The notes below the pieces were generated by a model that worked only from the letters and a program-made list of their open reading frames with translations, was not told where the DNA came from and did not search any database. The translations under genes were made by a program, and so were the position numbers. Positions 1-11,533 of a stretch of DNA of 64,000 bases are shown piece after piece (within the stretch, counting starts at the first letter, position 1; each line of letters starts with the position of its first letter). Location: contig CAJNDS010002327.1 of NCBI GenBank assembly GCA_905221605.1, positions 218,997-282,996 of the forward strand. Reading direction: 5' to 3'. The stretch is from Symbiodinium natans. Its lineage: Eukaryota; Sar; Dinophyceae; Suessiales; Symbiodiniaceae.

Positions 1-1799
1 GTCTGCACAAAGAAAACCTATGCCGAGATATCTAGCATTTACTTCCAGTAACGTTACAAGCAATGCCAACGCCGGCAGTTGTTCCATGCATAGACGCTGA
101 AGATCCTCTGCCTGAACGGTTGTACAAGGCGGGCTACTGCATTCAATGAAAGCTTGCCGGGCAGCAGAAAACATCGACAGCAACAGTGTGGATAGGAGTG
201 GATCTGGCACTCCGGACAACGGCCAATCGTTGCGTGGACTAGGTTACGTGCAGTCGGTCTGGAACATCGTTTCGTTTTTTTGCTGCTCGTCCTCGCAATG
301 CCGTACCGCCTGTTTATGTTCTTGGACTTGATTTTGGACCCAAGTACAAAATAGTTATGGATTGCTATACAGTGAATCTTCGTGGATGGGTTGTTGTGTT
401 TCGTGGTTTCGCGCTTTTACCAGGCCGCGCGCCAATATTGATTGCTTGTAATAGGGCCGGGGCCCACACACGCGACATACCCCGTTACATAGGGTATGTA
501 TCAATGTCCGGGGTTTTGCGACAGACCTGCTTGTTGTCTTGTTTTCAAGCCCCGATTATGGCTTCCTCCAGTCGTGTATGCACGCGCGACAAAGGTCTGT
601 ATCAAGATAGGCGTTACAGAGGTCTGTAGCAGATGTGTGCGTGCGCGGTCCGCGACAACAGGGGTTCTGGCACACAGCCAGACTGTTCGCAACGATGGCC
701 GGAACTCTGTAGGAACGTTGGCAGTGCTGCTATTTCTTGTCAAGTACAGTAGTTTGGAACAAGAAGAAGAAGAAGCCGAGTGGCCTTAGTGTAGGGCAAA
801 CCCATGCAGGTGCAACGCCACTAGCTTAAACAATTACGATGTGAGTTGTGCCCGGAAAGTTTTTGCGTAAGGGGCCACATGTGCCCGGCTAGAAGTAGCT
901 ACATGTAGGGGTTTTTACAGGGAGGCGGAGTTTCAGTAGCTGCGAAGCTCATCTGCGAAATGTCTGCGCAGAGCCGATCCAGGTCAGCATCCTTGAGCAC
1001 AGCATTGGGAAAGGGATTCCAGAGTGCACACAGCCTCAGTCAAGGCAGTCCCCACCTATACATGTTGAGTGACCCGGAGGTCCTTGAGGTGCAGCATGCG
1101 GAACTGACTCTTAGTTCTGATGGAGATGTTTGGTCAATTGCATTCAGCTGTCAATGATGGCAATGATGGGTGGTATGTTGTCATGTTTCCAGCCTTGCAG
1201 ATGGCATCACACAAGGTTGGCGCGCCTGGATGAGTGGCTTCAAACAGCCAGCACGACAATATCAAGGATGTGCAGATTGCGCTTTGGTTTCGAGGTTTTT
1301 GTCATGCTTCTTGCTCGACATGGCTGTTCTGAAGATTCCGTTGCGTATCTAAGCTCCCTAGAACATCATGATCAGCTGTCTGCTCGTTCTGCTCGCAGAA
1401 CGTGTTCACTTCATCGCTTGTGTCAGCACAACCTATAGCAGTGTATGACAATTGCCAGGACCGAGCCAGCAGTGACTTTACAGGTGTCCAATGGCACTCT
1501 GTCGCGCTCTGCCACTGAAGAGCTTCCAAAAGAGTAGCGTGGTGCAAGGAGACGGTCAGATTCAGGTTGAGCATGACACCTTTTTTGGTGCTTGCCCTGG
1601 GGCTTGTAGTACTTGTGCTCTTCTTGAGCACGTTCTGTTTGTAGTATGAACTTGTAAGAGAGCACGGGTATGCTGGCAATTCCTTGTCTGCGAGGTTGCC
1701 CCGGCAGCTCTCGCGGAGCAAGACTTTTAGATCCAAGCAGGCGGGGCAACGCCCGAAACATGTTCGACAGTTCGAGCTTTGTTTGTGCGGACCGTGCAG
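1..1799. other. No gene resolved; upstream of channel gene A
   Basis: I see no ORF that I recognise here. Short open frames exist on both strands (for example + 960-1157 and - 1302-2066) but none has family motifs. The 5' exons of channel gene A should lie here, by comparison with gene B, which has a coiled-coil-rich N-terminal exon before the homologous segment. I could not find a counterpart of that exon. Confidence 0.4.
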
Positions 1800-4700
1800 G
1801 AGGGTGAAGAAGGTCTGGACAGCTATGATTTGGCTCGGCGCCAGGGTTCGAAGGTGGACAAGTTCAAGAAGATGAAATCTGAGGAGGCAGTGGAAAAATT
1901 GTGCACAGCAGAACAGGAAGAAGATGGAAGCAGCGGAGGGGAGATGCACAGGACACATACAAACAGCAAACCAAGCAGAAAACACAAGGAGGTGTAGCAC
2001 AGGCATGTCTCTCAAGCATCCTTCAAATAATTTCGGGGGTGGCCTTCTCCTTCCTGGGGTTGGCATCAGTTGGAACTAAGAGCCAAGCCTTGGGGTTTGG
2101 CGTGGCTTTGCTGTCAGAATCTGTCAAAGTGAATGTATTGCCATGTGTTGCCACATCTCCTCAAAAAGCTGCACAAAAAAGGGACTTCCGAAGGCGAGCT
2201 TGGCCAAGTCGGAGGAGCAACCCACGCAGTGGGGCATCGTGCGGAAATGGTGTGCAAGGATCGTGAAGTCGGCTTTTTGCGAAATTTTCTTCGCGCTGAT
2301 GATTGTCAGCAACTCTGCCTATCTTGGCATTCAGCTGGAATGGAGCTCCCAGAACAGAGACAGGACGGGGTCGTTGTCTGTCTTGCGTTCTTCTGTCTGA
2401 GCGTTGTGGCGGCTACAGTTTGTCAGGTAAGGTCTTGTGGTCTTGGACCGAGGACGGCTGAGCAGCAGGATGTGTTTCTCGTTCTCAACATTGCCTACGC
2501 CATCGTCTTCCTCGTCGAGGCTCACATATGGCTCGGGAGCACAAAAAAAGCACTTTCGTTAGCACATGTTAACACGCCTCCACTTTCTTTGTAGAAGTGT
2601 CAACACTAGCTCCTCGCTCCTGGCAGACATGAGAGACGTCGCTTGTGTGTCGTGCAGCCAATATAGTCGAAAGAAAGGAACGCCGACGCGGCGCGTATTT
2701 GTATACCAAGGCCCAAGCTCAATGTCTGGTCGGGAAAAGCAGACCTGGTCCGAAGAGTGAGCTTTTTGTTTTTTGGTGGGGGGCGGTGGGGGGGGTAGGG
2801 TTTAGGGTTCGGGGGGCTGAAAGCCCAGGGTGACCAACAAAAGTACTTTAGTTGCACTGGCCCAAATCTCCGCGAGCCAGTGAGGACATGTGAGGACCAA
2901 TTCTCATCCGGAACCCAGGGTCTCTCGCGAAGTTCTGCGACCAAAAGCTCTGTGAGCTCCGAGCCTGTGACCTTGCGCCAGGGGATGATGACGAGCACAA
3001 CTAGAACTGTTCGCAAAGTGAGAGCTTTGAGTACGGAGCCAGAAAGATAGTCGCAAGCGAGCAAAACCGCAGTCACAAGTGAGTGACACGCCCCTTAGTG
3101 CAATCCAAAACGATGCGAGTTTCGAGTCCCGAGGATGCCGACGACGACACTTTTCGCGTGCACGTGAACCGAAGCGAAAATGCATATTCTCGAAGGAAAA
3201 CGAGGGGAAAACGTTCCGCGAGCGAAGTGGCCGGATCTCCTGACGGCCTCGACTCCTGTTCGAAAACGACAGCTGAAAGGCTGAAAGTTCCAAGGAAATT
3301 CGAGCACTTGTCAGCCATCCAGTAGCGTCCAAAAGTCATCCAATGCAGTCCGTGGAACAACACTTCGCAATGCTTTCGAGAGAAACGACTGCCTTATTTA
3401 CTTCGATCATCCCCACATTCCCCTCCCGACAGCCTGATGTGGGAAGCCGTCCTGCTGTTTTCAGACGGATCATTCTGGATACTATGGATACTTCGCCGCA
3501 AGCTTGTCTCGTGGGACTCTGTGCGAAAGTCTCTGAGGGTGGGCACTCCGATGGACTCTTGCGGGCTTGTCTGCGGGCGCCCAAAGTGACATTCCCGAAT
3601 AGCTTGCCGCAAAACAGGACCCTGCAATTTGGAATTGCCCAATAGATTCATGCAAACTGAACCACATTGAAGTTCCCAACAGCTTGCCGCAAAACAATCT
3701 CGGCCAAACCTAAGCCAGACCTACAGCAACCCTCCTCCAACTCACTTGTGATGCCTCAAACCGCGAGAGGCGCGGTGTCGATAGTCACGGGGTCACACGG
3801 TTGTCGTGGCACAAAATTTGCTCTGATCTTCAATAGTCTTTTTTCTCCGCCCTAGCTTGCAGGTTTGTCTGCGTTTGGTGGCCAGTGGCTTTAAGGAGTA
3901 CTTTCTGGCTTCTGGCTGGTCATGGAACTGGCTCGACGTCTTTGTTGTGACGCTTAGATGCATCCATCGTACACACGCGTTCACACGGCAGCTTTTCCGA
4001 TGGACCTGGGTCGTTTGATCATTTGAGTCATATGGATCATTTTGTGATCTAATGGGGCTGTGGCCCACGGTCACTCCCCAGGTCGGGTTACATGCCTACT
4101 GCTGCTCCGGCAGCCGAATGAATGAGTAGCTCCTGCTTTTTGGGTTTCATGCCCCTCCTGTCCGGGCAATGTCGTGTTGAAAGAAGTTTCTGCTTGAGGA
4201 CGGGGATTCACACGGCCAGGGCCACAAGACGAGGAGTAGGAGAAGGGAGGGCCTACACAAGGGCCCCCGGGCTGTGAGCGAAGCAGGGTTGTGTTCCCTT
4301 GATGCTTGAAGTCTCGTCAACGGGCCGAGGATGAGCATGAACACGCAGAACCAAGTGAATATGCGAGCTGCCACACATCTGTATCCTAAGGACGTCGACT
4401 TGGGTGGAGCTGGTTGTCGGCTTTGTCGAAGTTGATGGAAACGACGGTGGTCTGTCAAACAGCAACCTTCGGTTGCTCCGTGTGATCAAGGCTTTCGTCA
4501 TGCCATCTGCGTACCCTTAGGGTGAGCGGGGTAGTAAACTTGATGCACGAATAGACTTGGCGCAAGCCAATCGCTAGCAAACAGGTCTCAAGACTTGCAC
4601 GTGTCCTTCGAGTCCTGCGCGTTGTTCAGTATGTGCGACCTCTGCGGACACTGATGCACTGCACCTCGACCTAAGCAGCATGACCATTTCATAGGTTTCG

Positions 4701-7700
4701 GGAAGGGAGAAGGCGACCGGATGTGAGCCGTTCTTATTGCGTTCCTTGATGAGGTCAGGTTCCGCGGTGGGTGGAAGGGAGCATGTACTAAGGGCGCGTG
4801 CGAAAAGTTTTTGCACGGCCTGCATCTTCATGTCGTGATTGTTTCACTCCGAGGCTAGGGTTACCTACCCAAAGCGTTGGCACCGTTAGCTTCTATCTAG
4901 AATCACGAGGTGTAATCAGTGTAATCCCCACATGGGGTCCGCGCCTTGTTGGGGTAACCCGTGCCGACGTTAAGCGAGTGCGAAGAATGTGTCCAGCATG
5001 AATATGTTTATAGTCATATAATTGTGTATATCATATGTATATAGTGTGTATATACACCTTTTTCTCATTTTTTATGTGCCTGCATCTTAGATATTTGCAC
5101 GTTCATATGTTGTTAAGTTGGTTCTTGCAATTCTTAGATAGATAACTGTATACTTACAAATTTGGTAAGTTCTATACCTTTATTCTTATTTACTAGTTGT
5201 TAACATGTTCATATTCATATTTTCTTGCATATATATATATGCTACCCCCCCCAACAACCCACGTTTAAGAAAACTCAGGGAGCATCCATGTTTCATATGA
5301 CAAGCTTCAACATGGTGCCTGACTTTAGCAGTTCTAGCTATTCGTGTCGTGCCCCTGGAGGATTGATTCAACATGCTGAATCTCTTGGGCACGAATCAAG
5401 CTTGAAACTAAGCCTTAACCTTTAAGGTTTATAGGGTTAAGGCTAAGGTTTGAAGGTAAATGGCTCAAGATTAATGTATTTAAGCCTAAGCCCATAGAGT
5501 TTAGACCTTAAGGGTTTAAGGCTTAGGCATTCCTATGCATGTGGCAGTGCTAGCCAGTCGTGTCGTCAACTTGGAGGATCCGTTCAAGGTCTTAATCGTA
5601 TAGGCTCTGAAAGCAGAAATCCCCAGACCTTAGGTTTAAAGGCACATGAAGTCCAGAAATCTAATCCTTAGGTTTAGTCATTAAAACCTTTAAAGCCCTA
5701 TGAGTTTGTTTGTTTTTTTTCAAGTGTAAGGTCTAAGGGTTCTGAATCCTGAAAGCCTACAGGGTTTAAGGTTAGCCATAAACCCTACACCTTTGAAGTA
5801 GGCCTAAACCTCTGACCTTTAAACCCTGCAGGTTTAAGGTTTAAAGACTTAGGGTTTAAGAGGTAAGGACTAAAACCTAAGCCGGAACTTAAACCCAAAC
5901 CCTGATCTTTTAAACCCTGCAGCTTTAAAATTAGGCATTGAAACTTAAGCCGGCAATTCAACCTAAGCCTCAACCTTTAAACCCTATAGGGTTAAGGTTT
6001 AAAGGTTCATGGTCAAGATTAATGCATTTAAACCTGAGCCCATAGTTCAAGGTTAGGCATGTCAAGCTAAACCCTAAACCCTTTAGGGTTAGAACCCTAA
6101 CACCTATAGTGTTATAAAAGGTCGCATGGTGTTAACCCTTGGGCGCTGAAAGTAGAAATCCCCAGACCTTAGGTTTATAGGCACATAAAGTTTGGGAATG
6201 TCGGCTTGAGGTTTAGGCATATGCAGATTTCAAATACTGCGTCCTCGAGAAACACAGGTTCGCAGATTCGCAGATTTTTGCAAGGTACCATCTTAGTTGA
6301 TCTGTGGCATGGAGGGGGGGTGTGGGTGTCAAGAATCATGCCATGAGAAGTGAGTGGCCTCCGAGAGTTCGCTTGCCAGGCAACTGTTCATTCGCTGCAA
6401 CATTTCGGCTTGGGCTAGATGCATCTTTGGCCTTTTTCTTAGGCTACTGCCATAGATTCCTTGAAGGAAGAGTCGTGCCTGGAAGGCATCGGAGCCCGAG
6501 TCCAAAGGGAACGCTTTCAGAGGAGCTCGTGACGAGCTGAGAAAACAGAGCCCCATCCGCTGATTGATTGCATTGCATCAGAAGCTACCAAATCCTTGAG
6601 ATTGGTAGCGGAACACGATTCGCTGGGACAAGTCTTGTGGACGGCTCCAAGCCTCTAGGCTCGAATTCGTGAAGGGCGACCTTGCCTACTTGGCCTTGCT
6701 CCTGGAGGCGGATACCTCAGGGTGATCCGGCAAGTACCTCGCGAAGACCATCATCTTCCTCCTGGAGGCGGATCCCTCAGGGTGATCCGGCAGGCAGAAC
6801 GTGAGGACCCTTGCCTTCCTCCATTACCTTCGCCAGGACGATGACTTCAGATGGCCACGACGATTTTCGTCGCTTCGCTGCGCATGGGACGGTGATCCTT
6901 CAACGTGGCAGGACTTCACCAGCCGGGCTCGTCTGGCATTCGAACAAACGCCAAGGAAAGCGCCACCAAAAAAGCAAAAACCAAAAAGCCAAAAAACAAA
7001 AAAACCAAAGAGCCAAAAAACCACAAAAACCAAAAAACCAAAAAACCACAAAAACCAAAAAACCAAAAAACCAAAAAATCAAAAAAACAAAAAATCAAAA
7101 ACCCAAAAACCCAAAAACCCAAAAACCAAAGAACCAAAAAAATCCAAGAAGCCAAAAAAAACAAAAAACCAAACAGCCAAACAGCCAAAAAAACCAAAAA
7201 ACAAAAAAGACCAAAAAATCCAAAAAACACCAAACAACACAAAAACAAAACACCCAAAAACCAAAAAAATGCCAAACCAAAATACCAAAAAACCACAAAA
7301 AATCAAAAAGCAAAAAAAACAACAAAAATATCAAAAAAACAAAAAAAAACAAAACCAAAAAACCACAAAACCAAAAAACCAATAGACCAAAAAGCCAAAA
7401 AAAAACAAAAACAACAAAAAAAGCAAAAAAAACCCAAAAAAACCACAAAACCAAAAAACCAAAAAAACAAAAAACCAAAAACCCAAAAACCCAAAAACCC
7501 AAAAACCCAAAAACCCAAAAACCCAAAAACCCAAAAACCCAAAAAGCCAAAAACCCAAAAACCCAAAAACCAAAACACCAAAACACCAAAAAACCAAAAA
7601 GCCAAAAAACCAAAAAACCAAAAAACCAAAAAACCAAAAAGCCAAAAAACCAAAAAACCAAAAACAACAAAAACAACAAAAAAACACACAAAAAAACCGA

Positions 7701-9898
7701 AAAACACAAAAAACCAAAAAACCCCAAAACCAAAAAAACCCAAAAACCACAAAACCAAAAAACCAAAAAATCCAAAAACCAAAAAGCCAAAAAACCAAAA
7801 ACCGAAAAAATAAAAAACCCAAAAACCCCAAAAAATGAAAACCCCAAAAACCAAAAAGCCAAAAAAAACAAAAACAAAAGAGCCAAAAATCCAAAACACC
7901 AAAAAGCCAAAAAAATACAAAACCAAAAAGCCAAAAAATAAAAAAGGCCAAAAAACCAAAAAATAAAAAACCCAAAAAACAAAAAAAGCCAAAAAACCAA
8001 GACACCAAAACACCAAAAAACCAAAAAACCAAAAAAACCAAAAAAAAACCAAAAAGCCAAAAAGCCAAAAAGCCAAAAAGCCCAAAAAACCACAAAACCA
8101 AAAAATAAAAAAAAACAAAAACAAAAAACAAAAAAAAACAAAAACCAAAAAGCCAAAAAACCAAAAACCGAAAAATAACAAACCCAAAATCCCAAAAAGC
8201 CAAAAAACCCAAAAAACCCAAAAAAATCAAAAAACCAAAAAACAAAAAAGCCAAAAAACCAAAACACCAAAAAACCAAAAAACCAAAAAAGCCAAAAAGC
8301 CAAAAAGCCAAAAAGCCAAAAAGCCAAAAAGCCAAAAAGCCAAAAAGCCAAACAGCCAAACACACCCAAAAAAAACCACAAAACCAAAAAACCAGAAAAA
8401 AAACCAAAAACCAAAAGCCGAAAAACCGAAAAACCGAAAAACCGACAAACCGAAAAACCGAAAAACTGAAAACTGAAACACCGAAACACCGAAAAACCGG
8501 AAAAAAACCGAAAAAAACCGAAAACCCGAAAAACCGAAAAAACTGAAGAACCGAAGAGCCGAAGAACCAAAGAACCAAAGAACCAAAGAACAAAAAAACC
8601 AAAAAACCAAAAAAAAACAAAAAGCCCAAAACCAAAAAGACCAAAAGACCAAAAGACCAAAAAACCAAAAAACCAAAAAACCAAAAAACCAAAAAACCAA
8701 AAAACCAAAAAACCAAAAAACCAAAAAACCAAAAAACCCAAAAATGACAAAAAAAACAAAATCCCAAAAAACCAAAATAGCAAAACGCCCAAGAAACAAA
8801 AAACCAGAAAAACTAAAAAACCAAGTAACCAATTAACCAAAAAAACAAAAAACAAAACACCATGGAGCCCATCAGGCAGTTCTTTTGGACTTTTTTCTGC
8901 ATTTTTTGTCAAAACCAAAAAAATTTTTTTGGTTTTCGAGTCCGAGGGAAGGCAAAAACCCAAAAAGCACATGGGCTTTGGTTTTTCATCCGAAAACCAA
9001 AAAACCCAGTGTGTTGTTGGTTTTCCGACGCCCTCAGATTCGAAAACCAAAAAAACACGTGTTTTTTTGGGTTTTGACCAAAAAAACACCAAAAACCTCG
9101 AGAAAACCAAAAGCTCAACACAATGGCCTCCCGGCCTCCATAGTTTTTCTTTTTTTTGTTTTGTGTTTTTTGGTTTCTTTGTACGTCGTCGGAGAATCAA
9201 CTACAAGAAAAAGGACTTGGTATGCAAAGGAAATTTTAGGGTATGCATGCATGGTTTTTGCTCAGGTTTTAAGAGGGTCTTAGGAGGAAAACATGTCCCG
9301 GTAGATCATGGGGTGGGTGGGGGGGGGGGGCGACCATGTTGTATTTGCTTACATGTTTAGACATTCATATGCTACCCCCCCTTCGGTACCTACCAATTTC
9401 ATGCCTTTTCCGCTTGTTGCACCTTCTTGCTATTGAGCAGAGGGAATCTTCATTCTGCAATCTTCAAACCGGGGACCGATTGAAAATGAATCTAACCAGC
9501 CCCCCTGAATGACCACCCCCTCCCCCTCCCACCTCCCACCCCCCCAAATCACATACACCTGTGTAAGAGACCAAAATAGGAGATAGCTCGGGGGGGGGGG
9601 AGGGGCGGTGCCAAAGAAAGCAGTTCTATTTGTTTTTTGGGTGGGTGGGGGGGTGGGGGGGCAACAAGCCCCCCCCCCCTCCCCCTGTGAAGGAGATTTG
9701 CATGGGGGATCCCTAGATCCTAATAAACAGGAGTTTTAACAACTCTTGATAGGTTATGCGCTAAATCCTAAACTTAAGGCGTCGTTTTTTATCGGAATTA
9801 CCCCTCTTTTTTTGGATTTGACTGACATTAAGGAAACAATTTAGGGAATAAGACTTATGGATCCCGGTCTTCAGGATTTACTGACAAGACTTAGGGAA

Positions 9899-9933
<35 letters not shown>

Positions 9934-11460
9934 CCTCCCTGTCTGTGTGATGATGCGAGCGATGCAGAATGACAACAGTTTTTGTAAGTTTTTTGTAACC
10001 AAGCACTGCGCGAGCAGTTGCTTAGGCTTGGTGGATACGACCAAATCATTCGTTTGGTCACTGATGCTCCTTGGCTGTTTGGACACAAGTTGCCTCAGGC
10101 GGGCGAGTCTCAGCCGCTGCACATTCTTGTGCTTCTGTGTAGCGTTTCTTACTCTCTGCTTCATGTTGCCTTTTTGTTTCGCCAAGGCTTCTACTGCTCA
10201 TGATGTACGTGTTCGGTCTCCTCTTCACAGATGCGGCCATTGATTACCTGCGGAATCCTTCGCGAAGTGGAAGCATGGATCTTGATGTCTTTTTCGGAAC
10301 TGTGCATCTTGGCCCACGATCTGCTCTTGAGCGCTGAGTTTCCTTGCAGCCACATGTGAGTATTTTTGTGTTCCACGAGGCCTGCTTCCATTTCAACGCT
10401 GTTCCGCTCAATCTCGAATGGCATGGATTGGGCCACTGCGGCGGACAGCCTCGCGAGAATTGACCCTTTGTGGGCCCAACTGTTCAATTTTTATATAGCA
10501 TTCATAAGTTTTGCTGTGTTGAATGCAACTCGGACAGGACCAGTCTACCTTTTTTGTTGCGTGCAATTTCGCTTGTCGAAGGATAGCATGTTTTTATCGT
10601 TGGCGTGGTCAGCATACTATTTCTTGTTTCCCTTCCTTCAATGGCTTGCGGAGATGCTTTGTCCATCAGGCTGCCTGTGCTGGAGGTATATGTACATATA
10701 TACCTTATTTGTATTTGGATTTGTGTGCATGTATATATCTATATATATGAATGATGCCTGTCCATTTGGGGGCTGTTGGCACGAAAGCAAAACCATGTAG
10801 GTAGATGTATGGACGCGCAGTTCTGCGTTTCATTACTCCATGGAATATGTGGTAAGAGTACTCTGTCCAAGCGGTTTTTCCTGTCCACTGAGCGATGAGC
10901 GCGCTCCTCGCGTCTTGTCCATTTGGGGACTGTTGACGCTTTTCAAGCCTCTGTCTTCGATGGTGCGTACCGAATGCTTTCTTTGCGGCCGCCAGGTGAT
11001 GAGGTGACGAGTTTACGTAGGTGTTTCAGTTGGCCTCCGCTTGTGCTTTGCCTGTTTTGGGATATTTGCACCACAAAAGTTTTGCCGGCAAGGTGATGAC
11101 TGGCGTGTTTTGTAACTCGGCAATTAAAGCTGCTGAGCGCGATCACGAGATGGTCATCCATTCACTATTGAAAAGCAGGAAGGAGTTCAAAGAGCTGGTT
11201 GCCAATCTTTTCCAAAAGATCGACGATTTGGGGCTTGGGATGATCACCATTTCTGAGTTTGAGCGGCATTTTAATGACGAAGCCGTGCGGGCCTTTTTTG
11301 AATCGTTGGAGATGGGCGCTGTTGACGCTTGGACATTGTTTGCAAGCTTGGATGCCGATGGAGACAATGTCATCAGCCTGCGGGATTTCACCGAGCGATG
11401 CATTCAGTTGCATGGTCCTGCCAGATCTGTCGATCTGTATGCGCTCACGCAGCAGAATGC
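1800..11460 (+). CDS. Voltage-gated cation channel with EF-hands, gene A (multi-exon)
   Basis: Predicted plasma- or endomembrane voltage-gated cation channel of the ion_trans family: one six-helix domain plus a cytoplasmic C-terminal EF-hand pair. It was assembled by comparing it with its tandem paralogue at 14.7-18.9 kb. Exons I can place: 1800-about 1900 (EGLDSYDLARRQGSKVDKF), about 2240-2372 (S1, FCEIFFALMIVSNSAYLGIQ), 2463-2519 (S2), 3863-3948 (S3, SWNWLDVFVV), 4391-4490 and 4585-4660 (S4, with Arg every third residue in RLARVLRVLRVV), 10026-10065 and 10187-10303 (S5, LLLMMYVFGLLFTDA), 10380-10524 (pore, SISNGMDW, then S6) and 11093-about 11460 (EF-hands). The second EF loop, DADGDNVISLRD, has canonical acidic ligands; the first is degenerate. 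From S2 on, reading frames join exactly when introns start with GC (six) or GA (one) and end AG. The 5' end and last codon are unresolved, so it could be a partial gene. Confidence 0.82.
5400..6180. repeat. Degenerate telomere-like TTTAGGG/CCTAAA repeats
   Basis: This stretch is dense in variants of TTTAGGG, TTTAAGG and the complement CCTAAAC, in both orientations and mixed with unique spacers. The same kind of sequence recurs at 55,860-56,760, with a small patch near 2,795-2,815. It reads as interstitial, decayed telomere-type repeat DNA; no ORF is supported. Confidence 0.6.
6700..6792. repeat. Two direct repeats of about 33 bp, period 60
   Basis: Copies at 6700-6732 and 6760-6792 share CCTGGAGGCGGAT-N-CCTCAGGGTGATCCGGCA (one N differs, A or C). 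The first half, GGAGGCGGAT-CCTCA, loosely resembles the recurrent GGAGGCGACCTCACTC motif of the 53-63 kb region, with a short insertion. The function is unknown. Confidence 0.6.
6960..8860. repeat. 1.9 kb A/C-only (CCAAAAA)n low-complexity tract
   Basis: The + strand is almost purely A and C, built from units such as CCAAAAA, CCCAAAA and GCCAAAA, with block variants (CCGAAAA near 8400-8560, CCAAAGA near 8560-8600). Because it lacks stop codons in several frames, it yields long spurious frames: Lys/Asn/Pro-rich on + and a Phe/Leu/Trp/Gly-rich frame of about 700 codons on the minus strand (7095-9200). I treat these as artefacts. It lies inside the large intron of channel gene A. Confidence 0.9.
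8911..9076. repeat. Long A/T palindromes next to the A/C tract
   Basis: A perfect 26-bp palindrome of AAAACC plus seven A, then seven T plus GGTTTT, lies at 8911-8936. A near-perfect one centred on CACGTG lies at 9042-9076 (GAAAACC, A7, CACGTG, T7, GGGTTTT). Between and after them, further GGTTTTC/GAAAACC arms alternate. Together they could form cruciform or hairpin structures. Confidence 0.75.
10757..10938 (+). repeat. Two short copies of a LINE 3'-end-like sequence
   Basis: The segment TGTCCATTTGGGGGCTG followed by a GGCAC-containing stretch occurs at 10757-10782 and, more diverged, at 10916-10938. The same segment closes the truncated LINE in channel gene B at 17179-17206, just before its GTTA tail. 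I infer these are short retroelement 3'-end remnants in the gene A intron between the S6 and EF-hand exons. Confidence 0.45.
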
Positions 11461-11533
11461 TGCTTGCTTTGTTTCAGAAAACGTGCCGAAAATTGGTGCA
11501 GGACTGGGCATACTGACCTCAAGTGGTTGCTGA

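Larger units (their letters stand above)
4661..10025 (+). other. Giant 5.4 kb intron of channel gene A
   Basis: It lies between exon 4585-4660, ending after the first base of a Cys codon, and exon 10026-10065, which supplies the last two bases and then LVDTTKSFVW. The donor is GC and the acceptor is TTAG followed by G. The intron holds an AT-rich stretch with T-runs (5000-5260), telomere-like degenerate repeats (5400-6180), two 33-bp direct repeats (6700-6792), the A/C-only tract (6960-8860), long palindromes (8911-9076), G/C homopolymer-rich sequence (9480-9690) and a CT run (9901-9930). No other gene was recognised inside it. Confidence 0.75.

Noticed and set aside
1302-2066. Minus-strand frame of 254 codons
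   Set aside because: It overlaps the + strand exon EGLDSYDLARRQGSK of channel gene A, which has a homologue in gene B; the minus frame has no recognisable motif.
6811-7941. Lys/Asn/Pro-rich + frames
   Set aside because: Same A/C tract; three overlapping frames give equally long low-complexity peptides.
7095-9200. A minus-strand frame of about 700 codons rich in Phe, Leu, Trp and Gly
   Set aside because: It is the complement of the (CCAAAAA)n tract; all frames lack stops because of composition, and no non-repetitive domain is present.
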